DNA from: Lentisphaera marina
GTDB taxonomy: Bacteria; Verrucomicrobiota; Lentisphaeria; Lentisphaerales; Lentisphaeraceae
DNA length: 64,000 nt
Direction: 5' to 3'
NCBI RefSeq assembly: GCF_028745505.1
Contig: NZ_JAQZZL010000002.1
Span: 62,001 to 126,000 of the forward strand
Below the pieces are notes generated by a model that saw only the letters and a program-made list of their open reading frames with translations, was not told where the DNA came from and searched no databases. Positions 8,263-16,794 of the stretch are shown here, piece by piece. Positions within the stretch are counted from its first letter, which is position 1. Every line of letters starts with the position of its first letter. A program made the translations under genes and the position numbers.

Positions 8263-10848
8263 TTACTTTTTCTTATTTTTGGGCTTAGGTGGCTTTGTTA
8301 AACTGAGTTCTTCAATGGTGTAGGGTTTAGTTCTACGTTTTGACCAGCCTCTGATTTTTGCGGTTTCCGCAATAGTGACGGGTTCCCCAGTATTGCCAAA
8401 GGAACGACGTACATATGTTGAGATGGCAGCTACCCATTCGTCATCATTATTTCCCATGGCAGCCATGGGGCCTGGGTAAGTTTTACCGTCAATGGGACCA
8501 GTTAAACCTTTGAGGAGGATTTCTACAAAAGCACGAGGACTCTTATCATTAATTCTTGCTGAGCCAGCTAAGGGTGGAGCCATAGTTTGAGTGCCCCCAG
8601 GGATACTTAAACCTTTGGCATCAGCGCCATGACAGCCAATGCAAACACTTCTGTAGATGTTTTGTCCCATCTCATAAAGTTTTAATTCATCAGCCTTGAG
8701 GGGACGAAGCGCCGCGCTATTGGCGAATTTGGCTTCTCCAGGCCAGGTTAGGCAAGTCGTGAGAGGGGACAATTCCAAGCTACTTAGCCCAGAATTTTCA
8801 ATTGTAGCGAGAGATTCTGGTTTCTGTTTGAGTTTAATCAAAGGCAGATTAACGGGTCTCATTTTTGTGCCGATGTGGGAGTTGCCAACACTTAATCCCT
8901 TGATCATAGATTGTGCGAATGCGCCTTTGGATTTAGCCAATAAGTTGAGGTAGTCTTCGGCACCTTTGGCTTTGCCCTCGCTCATTACATAGAGACTCAA
9001 GTACTGGGGAAGTAATTGGATAGAGGAGTTGAACTTTGGATCATTACTAATTTTCGTCAAGAGCGTGAAGGCTTCGTTGGGCGTTAGAGTGATCAACACG
9101 GATTTAGAAACAACTTCGTCCTGAAAGTTTTTAGCAATTGTATTTAAAACCTGCTCGACTATGTCTTCTTTTGTTTGGGCTAAGCTCAAGGTCATGAGTT
9201 TCTGAACAGTCACTGCAATGGTGTCATTTCCAGATGCCTGAGTGAGTTGATGAACAAATTTAGGACTTGCCTCTGGGATTAAGGAATCGCAAGCACGCAG
9301 TGCGGATAAGCGAACATCTTCACTAGAGTCATTCATCATCGTAAGGGCTAATTCTGGCGTCCAAGCGTCTAGACCTTCTAAGGCCCAAATACTGTGAACT
9401 CGGCCAAATTCATTTCGACAGCGTTTGAGGTTTTTCTTGAGTAAAGAAATAGCATCTGGCGCATTTCTAAGAATGAGAAGTTTTTGAGCCTCATCTCGCC
9501 ACCAGCCATTAGGATTCGAAAGTGCTACAATAAGTTCCGCCGTTGATGCTTGGGAGAATTTTGGGAGTTGACTAGGCTTTATGTTTTTGTTGACTAAGCG
9601 ATAAATACGACCTTTGCCAGTGAATTTATCCAGCCCTCTTCGTTCAATTTCCTTTCTAAGGTAGGAGCCTTCGCGTGTCCAGTTACCTTGCTGAATAATG
9701 CCGCGGTACATATCAGCGAACCAAAGAGTTCCATCTGGAGCGGTATAAGCATTGACGGGACGGAATAAAGGGTCGCGTGAGGCAATGAACTCTGCCTCTT
9801 CTTTTTCTAAGATATTTTCTACGTACTGATAGCCATTTTTGTATTCGACTTTAGAGGCACGAATCAGACGACCTACCGGCTCACAGGCCCAGTAAGTGTT
9901 TTCCAGTTCTTTGCCTAAGCGGTCACCCCTAAAAAAAGTTTGACCACAAACGGCAGTGAATTTATGCAGGGTAGCTTCTTCAACACGATTGATGCCGCGA
10001 CCTCCTTGAGTGTCGAGCGTACCGCACACAGGAAAAACTTCTAAATATTTTTTACTTTCTCGAGCCGAACTGAAAATATGTGGATGCTTACGAGCAAATT
10101 GACTATCTTGTAAATAATGAGATTTGACGATATCAGAAATTACCGGAACCGTATTGGTTGTATTGAAGCGTTCTCCACGGTTATTTGTTGTGTGGCCCCA
10201 TTGACCACGGAAAGGAACTTTACCTTCAATGAGTTTACCATCTTTGTAGCGAAAGCGTAGGGATGATTTAGAACAGTAGATCCAGTTGTCTAAAGTCCAT
10301 TGCAAGCCATTTATATCGTGTTCAACATTTCTTTCTAGGCGACCAAATTCGATATTCATTTTTTCTTTTTTGTCTGCTACGCCATCGCCATTTGTGTCTT
10401 CACAAATCCATAAATTCGGCGGCTCACCGATGACTACTTTTTTATCCAAAACCAGTATGGCTCTCGGCAAGGTCAAGTTATCGAGATATACCGTTCTTTT
10501 ATCCATTTTGCCATCGCCGTTGCTGTCGACCAATTTAATGACTCGTGATCTGGGTGTTTTTTCGTCAGTGGCATCTAGATTAAGCATATAGGTTAACATC
10601 TCTGCAACATAGAGTTCACCGTCAGATCCCCAGGCCATGCACACCGGTTCTTCAACCATGGGTTCAGAGGCGACGAGTTCAATTTTATAGTTGCTGGGGA
10701 CTTCGATTTGTTTTAAAGATTCCTGCGCTTCTAAGTGAACGGGGACGGGATCTTTTATGATATTATCGCGACTCACGCTGCCTAGGTCTGCCATGGCTGA
10801 AAATGAACTGGTCATGAGGAGGGGAGTGATAAGTTTTGAAAGTTTCAT
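8263..10848 (-). CDS. PVC-type membrane-bound dehydrogenase-like protein with HEAT repeats and cytochrome c domain
   Basis: 861 residues. Signal peptide, then a beta-propeller-like sugar-dehydrogenase-type domain (MAWGSDGELYVAEM, SNGDGKMDKRTVYLDNL, LWFADMYRGIIQQG). A helical HEAT-like section covers roughly residues 420-640. A C-terminal cytochrome c domain contains C-I-G-C-H (heme attachment), with a distal Met probably in GPMAAMG. This three-part layout is the 'Pirellula/Verrucomicrobium' putative membrane-bound dehydrogenase family, thought to oxidise carbohydrates in the periplasm or on the surface and pass electrons to the respiratory chain. The C-terminus is Lys-rich. It follows the ThuA gene by 11 bp, a pairing common in this phylum. 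Its last ~35 codons are duplicated at 1650-1757. Confidence 0.88.
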   Translation of the reverse strand: MKLSKLITPLLMTSSFSAMADLGSVSRDNIIKDPVPVHLEAQESLKQIEVPSNYKIELVASEPMVEEPVCMAWGSDGELYVAEMLTYMLNLDATDEKTPRSRVIKLVDSNGDGKMDKRTVYLDNLTLPRAILVLDKKVVIGEPPNLWICEDTNGDGVADKKEKMNIEFGRLERNVEHDINGLQWTLDNWIYCSKSSLRFRYKDGKLIEGKVPFRGQWGHTTNNRGERFNTTNTVPVISDIVKSHYLQDSQFARKHPHIFSSARESKKYLEVFPVCGTLDTQGGRGINRVEEATLHKFTAVCGQTFFRGDRLGKELENTYWACEPVGRLIRASKVEYKNGYQYVENILEKEEAEFIASRDPLFRPVNAYTAPDGTLWFADMYRGIIQQGNWTREGSYLRKEIERRGLDKFTGKGRIYRLVNKNIKPSQLPKFSQASTAELIVALSNPNGWWRDEAQKLLILRNAPDAISLLKKNLKRCRNEFGRVHSIWALEGLDAWTPELALTMMNDSSEDVRLSALRACDSLIPEASPKFVHQLTQASGNDTIAVTVQKLMTLSLAQTKEDIVEQVLNTIAKNFQDEVVSKSVLITLTPNEAFTLLTKISNDPKFNSSIQLLPQYLSLYVMSEGKAKGAEDYLNLLAKSKGAFAQSMIKGLSVGNSHIGTKMRPVNLPLIKLKQKPESLATIENSGLSSLELSPLTTCLTWPGEAKFANSAALRPLKADELKLYEMGQNIYRSVCIGCHGADAKGLSIPGGTQTMAPPLAGSARINDKSPRAFVEILLKGLTGPIDGKTYPGPMAAMGNNDDEWVAAISTYVRRSFGNTGEPVTIAETAKIRGWSKRRTKPYTIEELSLTKPPKPKNKKK

Positions 10849-10859
10849 TTACTCACCTT

Positions 10860-11846
10860 TTATTTGAGGGGTTTAGGAGTGTCATCTGCTTCCAGGTCAC
10901 CTAGGGTGTACTGCAAGCCAGAGATGTAATGTTCAACGATTTTTGGATTCCAATAAGTGGATTCATTATGTCCAAAAGTTGTATAAAAAATGCGACCCTC
11001 GCCAAATTTTTTGTTCCAGGAGGTCGGGTACTCACGACTTAGATCGAGGTCGACTCTTGGTCCTCTTTTTCCATTGGAATCTTTTTCGCCGGGGACAGTT
11101 TTGATGCTACCACTAGGGTTGTGAGTATTTACTTTTTCATTTACATCGATTCGAGTAAGTGTATTGAAGCCACCTTCTTTGTAAGGACCCTTGTGGAGGT
11201 AAAGTTCGTCTTTGATGGCAAAGTTTTCACCTTGGAAGCATTTGTTAATTGGGTTGCTGTGATCGCAAACGTCAATCTTCCAAGTACCTGTTTTACCCCA
11301 TGGATGACAATCAAAATGGCCACCCCACATTTCTGAGTACTCGGGCCACTTATCCTTACCGCCATCAGTGGCTGCATGGATGCCAAAAAGACCACCACCG
11401 TTTTCAACGAAGTTGATGAAGGCTTTTTTATTTTCATCTTTTCTAAAGGCATGTTCGAGCCCAGTGGCATTGAGAATACAGATGGCATCGAAGTCTTTTA
11501 GGTATTCGTCAGTCCATTCTTCGGGATTGTTATTAATTGTCACTGTAAAAATCTTCAGTTTTTCTTCAATAAGTTTGAGCATTTCTTCTCCGATGAGGCG
11601 AGAGTTATGCTTAAAGCCGTGGCTTTGACTATAGACAAGGATTTTTCTTTGCTGCTTTGGAGTTTGAGCTTTAACTGCCATTATAGCATCTTCGACTTTT
11701 CCCAATTCTTCAGCACTAGGAGGTACCAGAACTTTAGGTGGCTTAGGCGCTTTCTTTACTTTCTTTTTAGTAGTTTTTTCCTGTGCGTTTGCGAAGATCG
11801 CAAAAATTAAAAAAAATGGGATCAGTAAACTGCGTTTAAACTTCAT
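10860..11846 (-). CDS. ThuA-domain protein, secreted
   Basis: 328 residues. A signal peptide (SLLIPFFLIFAIFANAQ) is followed by a Lys/Pro-rich linker and then a ThuA-like domain: ILVYSQSHGFKHNS, FDAICILNATG, FVENGGGLFGIHAATDG, EMWGGHFDCHPWG and a terminal GRIFYTTFGHNESTY. The domain is a class I glutamine-amidotransferase-like fold linked to trehalose and other sugar utilisation. In PVC bacteria it is often found beside the membrane-bound dehydrogenase family, as here (11-bp gap, same operon). The precise reaction is not established for the family; a role in periplasmic sugar metabolism is inferred. A copy of the TTGCG-N5-CGCAA palindrome (11789-11803) encodes part of the signal peptide. Confidence 0.85.
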   Translation of the reverse strand: MKFKRSLLIPFFLIFAIFANAQEKTTKKKVKKAPKPPKVLVPPSAEELGKVEDAIMAVKAQTPKQQRKILVYSQSHGFKHNSRLIGEEMLKLIEEKLKIFTVTINNNPEEWTDEYLKDFDAICILNATGLEHAFRKDENKKAFINFVENGGGLFGIHAATDGGKDKWPEYSEMWGGHFDCHPWGKTGTWKIDVCDHSNPINKCFQGENFAIKDELYLHKGPYKEGGFNTLTRIDVNEKVNTHNPSGSIKTVPGEKDSNGKRGPRVDLDLSREYPTSWNKKFGEGRIFYTTFGHNESTYWNPKIVEHYISGLQYTLGDLEADDTPKPLK

Positions 11847-11970
11847 AGTGAGGGCCTGCTTTTTTTATTACTACAAATGATGATTGAATTCATGTTATAC
11901 TATCGTAAAAAAAAGTCTGATCTAACATTGTGGAGAGGAAAAAAGTTATAATTAATTGAGTTTAATAAAT

Positions 11971-11998
11971 AAAGCCCCGAAATGATCAGGGCTTTTAC
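11971..11998 (-). terminator. Intrinsic terminator after the pseudopilin gene
   Basis: AAAGCCC (11971-11977) pairs with GGGCTTT (11989-11995). On the minus strand the stem is followed by ATTTATT. It lies just downstream of the stop of the gene at 12013-12846. Confidence 0.6.
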
Positions 11999-12012
11999 CT
12001 AGGTGTGTGGTT

Positions 12013-12846
12013 TTAGTAAAGAGAGTTCCAGTCGGATTCAATGAGGTCGCCACTAGTGGTCCAAGTCCCCTCGTAAAAGTTAGCCGAGTTCTCCCCAAGA
12101 CTATCGGGAATAGATCTGAAAGAAACATGACCATCCCCGTGTAGGACATTAAGCTTGAAGCTTTTTGTACCATGTACGTAAAAGCCTTTAACTCCACCCC
12201 TATCTCGACTATGTACTGGTAAGTTTACTGGCGAATAAGATTTACTGAAATCACCGCCACCACTTACGCTCAAGCCTCCGGCAAAGCCAAGGAGATTTCC
12301 GTAACTCTGCGCTTCAGTGAGTACGATAAAATTACTGGGGCGAGCGATCTTGGTATATTTAATTGACCAGCCAAACTTGGCGTCAGATGGCCCAGCCCAG
12401 CCAGCTATACCGCGAACGGCTTTGTCATGTGTGACATCGGTTTTAGTATGTTCATCATTAATGGTGTATGATTTAAGTACACCAACGTCACGTTCTTGGA
12501 TATTGGCAGGGCATAAGTAGAGATCGTTATTATAACGCGGATCACTTGTTCTGAAGTTCAAATATTCTTTTTCTTCTTGAGTAATTTCTCTGCCATCGTA
12601 ATCCCCTAACTGATCATCCCAGGAAACTTGCTCATCAGTACTACTACCGTATATAGGGTAGCGACGTTCATTATCATCATGATAGAGAGCAAAGGCAATG
12701 CCGATTTGTTTTTGTTGACTAGAGCAAGCTGCTAACCTAGCAGTGGCTCTAGCTTTAGCTAATGAGGGTAACAATAAGCTGAGAAGTATGGCTATGATGG
12801 CCATGACAAGCGCCATTTCAATAAGTGTGATTTTTTTTCTATTCAT
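12013..12846 (-). CDS. Pseudopilin-like (prepilin-type N-terminal methylation) protein
   Basis: 277 residues. MNRKKITLIEMALVMAIIAILLSLLLPSLAKAR is a type III/IV prepilin-like leader followed by one transmembrane helix. The normal G-F-T-L-I-E cleavage region is replaced by K-I-T-L-I-E-M, with the glycine before the F position missing, as is common for this PVC family. The C-terminal KLNVLHGDGHVSF matches the H-x9-DG type of ending found in the DUF1559-related proteins of planctomycetes and Lentisphaera. The role is unknown, probably an exported surface or secretion-system component. It is monocistronic, with its own terminator and about 480 bp of upstream DNA. It serves as the intact reference for the broken copy at 7393-8226. 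Confidence 0.8.
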   Translation of the reverse strand: MNRKKITLIEMALVMAIIAILLSLLLPSLAKARATARLAACSSQQKQIGIAFALYHDDNERRYPIYGSSTDEQVSWDDQLGDYDGREITQEEKEYLNFRTSDPRYNNDLYLCPANIQERDVGVLKSYTINDEHTKTDVTHDKAVRGIAGWAGPSDAKFGWSIKYTKIARPSNFIVLTEAQSYGNLLGFAGGLSVSGGGDFSKSYSPVNLPVHSRDRGGVKGFYVHGTKSFKLNVLHGDGHVSFRSIPDSLGENSANFYEGTWTTSGDLIESDWNSLY

Positions 12847-13323
12847 GAACTATCCTAAAGTGCAAGTTGTTGTAATGCATCTGTATGTAAATCGAATGGC
12901 TCGAGGTATTCTAACAAATTTTTCACTGATTTTATTTATCCATAAACGACATATAAATGTCTAATAACGACGATTCATCATATAAATAAGCTTGAGAGTG
13001 CATATCTATTCCGGACAAAAATGGCTGTAAGAGGGGGGATGAAGGATTTTTTGGTATATAGCAGCTAAAGGTACCTTATTTTTGTTAAATAAGTAAGACC
13101 TCATTGCAGGGCTTTAGCCCGATATAAACTATCCTGTGGCGTGAGCCACAGGATAAACGTTAAGTATTAAGCAGGGCACGCTGGTGAGTCCGGCATAAAG
13201 TATCAGACCCAAACGGGGCCTTAGTGAGGCATATTGGCTTGTGTCATCCACCTCATGGTGGACATTACATTCTTTCGGGCGTATGCCCTTATTAAACGAA
13301 TGTGGGGAATTAATTCAGGCAGC
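12847..13323. other. Intergenic region rich in hairpins
   Basis: 477 bp without a gene. It has perfect small hairpins GGGCT-TT-AGCCC (13109-13120), an 11-bp stem TATCCTGTGGC with GTGA loop (13130-13155), TCCACC-TCAT-GGTGGA (13247-13262) and GGGC-GTAT-GCCC (13277-13288). From 13173 to 13289 an AGGGCA/TGCCCT closure encloses GTGAGTCCG and CCTTAGTGAGGC. The same elements occur in the same order in the structured element at 26534-26670. It may be a degenerate mobile or RNA-coding element. Confidence 0.45.
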
Positions 13324-14778
13324 TTAACGAGCAATGGGGAGTGAGATTTGTATTTGGGTTCCTAGTTGATCACCTTTGGAAGTGATGGTGATATCGCCGT
13401 GGTGATGGGAGAGGATTTCACGGACAATGGCGAGCCCGAGACCGGAGCTCTTGCGGCCATTATTGGGGCGGGGAAGTGAATAGAAGCGATCAAAAATTTT
13501 ATCTAAGGCATAATCGGGGATGCCTTGCCCAGGATCGGTAATGGTGAGTTCGAATTGATGGGCATTTTTGGTGGCACTTATTTCGATTATGCTTTCCTCT
13601 GGGGAGAATTCTACGGCGTTTTTGACGAGGTTATTGATGGCCACTTGGAGCAAGAAATCATTTCCTAGCACGGGGGCTTTGGAAATAGTGTTGCGATAAC
13701 GGAATTGATGATGTGGGTAGCGTTCACGACTCTCTGCGAGGATATGTTTAGCGAGGGCACAGAGGTCGATTTCGTTTCTCTCCATGTCTTGTGCTTGGTT
13801 TTCGAGGCGACTTAGGAAAAGAATATTTTCGATCATCTTATTCATACGTGTGGTTTCTTTGCGCAAGTTGGAGCAGAGTTTTGCGGCTTGCTCGGGGCTG
13901 GCTTCATCCAGTAATTCGAGAGCACCATGCATCGCAGCTAGGGGACTTTTGAGTTCGTGGCTCAAGGTTTGCATATAGCTTTCGACATAGGCCGTACCAT
14001 CGAGCTTTTTGAGCATTTCTTGCATGGTGTTGGCGAGGATCTTGATCTCGCCATAGGGCGTGGCAGGCAAATTGGGGCGTTGGCCCATGCCGATTTCGTC
14101 GGCAAATTCAGTTAAGGCCTCAATGGGTCGCACAATCCGTCGAGTAAAGTAAAAGCACAGTAGAATCAAAAGAGCCAGGGTTAAGAAGGCGGTGCGGACA
14201 ATCTTTTTACGTGCCAAATTGAGGTAAAGACTGAGGCGCTTGACGGGTTTGACGAGGGTGATGGTGCCCGAAAGTCTTTGCTGATCATCGTAAATGGGCA
14301 AAGTGACGTGTAGTACGGAAGTGGATGGATCGTCCTTGTCGGAGCGCGTGGAGCGTGCGCCATAGTCACCAGCTAGAGCTAAACTGATATTGCGCCAATG
14401 ATTATAAGATTTTCCTAGTTCACCTGGTGATTGACTATGGTAGGTGATATCTCCATCTTTGTCAGTGAGGTAGAGTTGGGTATCGGTACCCCATTTTTCA
14501 ATGGCATAGATTTTTGCTTTAGGAGTTTGTTTTAAGATGGAGTCTTTTTGTGCGAAGCTAGTTTTCAGAGCCGAGAGCGCCATGGGGTCATCTTCAGTTC
14601 GCAGGGCATAGATGAAGGAACGCAGGGTGAAAACTTGATCGTACATGAGTTCTTCACTAGCTTCTAGGTAGTGACGGCGAGAATTGGTATTGAGTGAATC
14701 GGTAAAAAGATAAATAGCGAGGGCGGAAATAATTCCGAAAGTCAAAATGATGCGTTGCTTAATGGTGAGTCGCGTCAT
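13324..14778 (-). CDS. creC: CreC-like sensor histidine kinase
   Basis: 484 residues. TM1 covers about residues 9-27. A periplasmic sensing region of ~165 residues follows, then TM2 at about 193-211, a HAMP linker, and a HisKA domain with His274 in LSHELKSPLAAMHG. The HATPase domain has NNLVKNAVEFSP (N box), DPGQGIPDYA (G1) and SSGLGLAIV (G2). It autophosphorylates and signals to the regulator encoded just upstream, whose stop overlaps this start by 4 bp (ATGA). Assignment to CreC rests on architecture and on the linked creB and creD genes. It is the last gene of a six-gene operon that also carries an exosortase, so the sensed signal may concern envelope or surface-protein status. That is inference. 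Confidence 0.82.
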   Translation of the reverse strand: MTRLTIKQRIILTFGIISALAIYLFTDSLNTNSRRHYLEASEELMYDQVFTLRSFIYALRTEDDPMALSALKTSFAQKDSILKQTPKAKIYAIEKWGTDTQLYLTDKDGDITYHSQSPGELGKSYNHWRNISLALAGDYGARSTRSDKDDPSTSVLHVTLPIYDDQQRLSGTITLVKPVKRLSLYLNLARKKIVRTAFLTLALLILLCFYFTRRIVRPIEALTEFADEIGMGQRPNLPATPYGEIKILANTMQEMLKKLDGTAYVESYMQTLSHELKSPLAAMHGALELLDEASPEQAAKLCSNLRKETTRMNKMIENILFLSRLENQAQDMERNEIDLCALAKHILAESRERYPHHQFRYRNTISKAPVLGNDFLLQVAINNLVKNAVEFSPEESIIEISATKNAHQFELTITDPGQGIPDYALDKIFDRFYSLPRPNNGRKSSGLGLAIVREILSHHHGDITITSKGDQLGTQIQISLPIAR

Positions 14779-15458
14779 TGAGGATCCTCTAAGGAGTAGC
14801 CGAAGCCACGATGAGTAATGATGAGGTCTTTGCCAATAGTTTTTTTCAGTTTGGCGCGCAGGCTTTTAACGTGAGCATCGACAGTGCGTTCCATGGCAGA
14901 ATTAGGGTCTTGCCAAGCACGTTCGAGTAATTGGCGACGGCTAAAAACGCGTCCGGGTTGAGCTGCTAAGGCCTCGATCAAATGAAATTCATGAGCAGAT
15001 AAAGTCAGCTTATCTTCGCCATAATAAGCGGAAAAACTCTGTGAGTCAATTTTTAGTTTTTGGCAAGTTTGAGCTTGGATTTCGCAATCAAAAGAATTTT
15101 GCGTTCTTCGCAAAACACTTTTGATTCGGGCGGCGAGTTCGCGGGGACTAAAGGGTTTGGTCACATAATCATCGGCACCAATTTCGAGGCCGACAATGCG
15201 GTCCACGTCATCTGAACGAGCCGTGAGCATGATGACGGGGATATTTTGCGAAGTGCGCAATTGGCGACAAAAATCAAAGCCATTGCCATCGGGGAGGCCA
15301 ATATCGAGGATGATGAGATTGATGGCTCCTTGTGCTAAGAATTCTTCTGCTTTTGCCAAAGTTGAGGCCCAGCAATGTTGGAAGCCTTCTATATCGAGTG
15401 CCATGCGAATATTATCCGCAATGGAGGGTTCGTCTTCAACTATTAAAATTTTTGCCAT
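14775..15458 (-). CDS. creB: CreB-like OmpR-family response regulator
   Basis: 227 residues. The receiver domain has the acidic pair in VEDEPS, the phosphorylatable Asp52 (LIILDIGLPDG), the Thr in VIMLTARSD and the Lys in VTKPFSP. It is followed by a winged-helix DNA-binding domain (LTLSAHEFHLIEALA, FSRRQLLERAW, VDAHVKSLRAKL). It is an OmpR/PhoB-class transcription factor phosphorylated by the adjacent kinase. Start: GAGTAC spacing to the ATG at 15458 is plausible and homologues begin with this M-x-K-I-L-I-V-E-D-E. In Escherichia coli CreBC controls creD; here creD heads the same operon, so autoregulation is likely. A perfect TTGCG-N5-CGCAA palindrome lies inside the linker-coding part (15099-15113). 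Confidence 0.87.
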   Translation of the reverse strand: MAKILIVEDEPSIADNIRMALDIEGFQHCWASTLAKAEEFLAQGAINLIILDIGLPDGNGFDFCRQLRTSQNIPVIMLTARSDDVDRIVGLEIGADDYVTKPFSPRELAARIKSVLRRTQNSFDCEIQAQTCQKLKIDSQSFSAYYGEDKLTLSAHEFHLIEALAAQPGRVFSRRQLLERAWQDPNSAMERTVDAHVKSLRAKLKKTIGKDLIITHRGFGYSLEDPQ

Positions 15459-15521
15459 ATTGTACTCCTTCTTTAGAAAATAAGTGTTTTAAATTTTTTA
15501 CCAAGTGATACAGCCTCGGCT

Positions 15522-16034
15522 TTAGCTTTTGCTAGCAGGAATTTCTTGGATTTTTGTAATGGAGAGCCAAGGACCTTGTGTTTGTTTGAATAAAGCTTTC
15601 CAATACCAAGAGGAGGCATCGCTAAGTGTTTTATCTTCGCTATCAATAATGATCTCTGAAACGAGATAAAATTTGCCTTTCCAATGAGCATTGAATTGCG
15701 ACCATAAACGACCTTGTATATCTTTTTGGAGGGGCAAATAGGTGACTTTTGCGCCATTGGATTTGAGGCAAACTGAAGCGGAATGCAATTTACGACTGGG
15801 GCGAGTGACGTAGCGCAGGATATATTCCTTTTCGCCATCGTGAAAACGCCCGACTTTCCCAGGGAAATGGCGTAGAAAAACTTTGTCTTGTTCGCCCATG
15901 GGAATTTCTTGTAATGCCTTACCTTCGAGTTCTTGGGGCCAATCAAAATCTTCTGCAGGCATGCAATGGGGAGGCTGATACCCAGAGCTGATGAGGGCAA
16001 TGAAGAGGCAGAGACTAAGATAGATTTTTTGCAT
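15522..16034 (-). CDS. EpsI-like exosortase-associated protein
   Basis: 170 residues. A short signal peptide or membrane anchor (IYLSLCLFIALISSG) precedes a domain with GEKEYILRYVTRPSRKLHSASVCLKSNG. The H-S-x-x-x-C-L pattern is the hallmark of the EpsI/DUF3485 domain often found fused to or beside exosortases. Its function in sorting is not established. The gene starts 20 bp inside the 3' end of the exosortase gene, consistent with a single operon, and ends 64 bp before creB. Identification is by motif and context only; the overall similarity to EpsI may be weak. Confidence 0.6.
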   Translation of the reverse strand: MQKIYLSLCLFIALISSGYQPPHCMPAEDFDWPQELEGKALQEIPMGEQDKVFLRHFPGKVGRFHDGEKEYILRYVTRPSRKLHSASVCLKSNGAKVTYLPLQKDIQGRLWSQFNAHWKGKFYLVSEIIIDSEDKTLSDASSWYWKALFKQTQGPWLSITKIQEIPASKS

Positions 16035-16794
16035 GACTCATCCTTTTTTGTAGGTAGATTAAACTGAATGCGAAGAGGGCAAAGATAAAGAGTCCTAAAG
16101 CATTGTGGGCGAAGTGCGGGAGCTCAAGTGGGGTATTTTCCAAGTAAAATAAGGCGGTATTGCGGATGATATTGGCGGCAATAATGATGAGAAAACCAAG
16201 GCTAAAGAAGCGAAAGAATTCTTTGCTAGCAAGTTTTTCATGAATAGAAATTATACTGATCAGTAGTAGTCCAGCCCACAAAATATTGATGCCGCTACAA
16301 GGGGCATCGACAATAGTTTGTCGACCTTGCCATTCCAAGACAGTGCCATGTGCAGAAACGTGTATACCACCAATTTTTAAGATGAGTGCACTTGCTTGAG
16401 TTGCGAATAAACGCAATGGGTAGCCCAAGAAAAACTGCACGCTGGCCATGATGGGTAAAGTTAAGGCTAAAAGAGCAAGGCTTGGCCAATGCCAAGTTTG
16501 CTTGAAGATGCAAGAAATAAAGAGGTTGAGATTAATGATGAGGATAAAGCTGATGGCAATAGCAGGGAGGCCATAAAATAAGGCAATGAGGCTGAGTAAA
16601 TTCAAGGCTAGACTCAGCTTCAGGCTCTGCTGATTAAGTCGTAAATTGGCGGTCTTTTCTCTGAGGCAGAAAAAAACTAAGATGAGCAAGGCGAAGAGGC
16701 AGTGACCATCGCTTTCTTGAAAGCGATGGAATAACCACAACAAACTGGGCCAATTGGCGAGTAAGCAAAGCAAAATGGCATGAGAGAGTTTCAT
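16015..16794 (-). CDS. xrt: Exosortase (archaeosortase/exosortase transpeptidase)
   Basis: 259 residues, almost entirely hydrophobic with about eight transmembrane helices. The catalytic triad of the family is visible in order: Cys166 in VVDAPCSGIN, Arg211 in ANIIRNTAL and His230 in HFAHNALGL. Exosortases cleave C-terminal PEP-CTERM-type signals and probably move the cargo to the cell surface. The obvious substrate is the immediately upstream 872-residue protein, which ends in a PEP-CTERM tail; its stop overlaps this start (TAATG). A one-enzyme-one-substrate arrangement with VIT-domain cargo is known for other exosortase subtypes (for example XrtN systems in Bacteroidetes). I cannot name the subtype here. 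Confidence 0.88.
   Translation of the reverse strand: MKLSHAILLCLLANWPSLLWLFHRFQESDGHCLFALLILVFFCLREKTANLRLNQQSLKLSLALNLLSLIALFYGLPAIAISFILIINLNLFISCIFKQTWHWPSLALLALTLPIMASVQFFLGYPLRLFATQASALILKIGGIHVSAHGTVLEWQGRQTIVDAPCSGINILWAGLLLISIISIHEKLASKEFFRFFSLGFLIIIAANIIRNTALFYLENTPLELPHFAHNALGLFIFALFAFSLIYLQKRMSHAKNLS

Noticed and set aside
15473-16000. 175-codon minus-strand frame overlapping the EpsI-like gene
   Set aside because: It is in another frame of the EpsI-like gene, lacks family motifs, and the overlapping frame has signal peptide and H-S-x-x-x-C-L.
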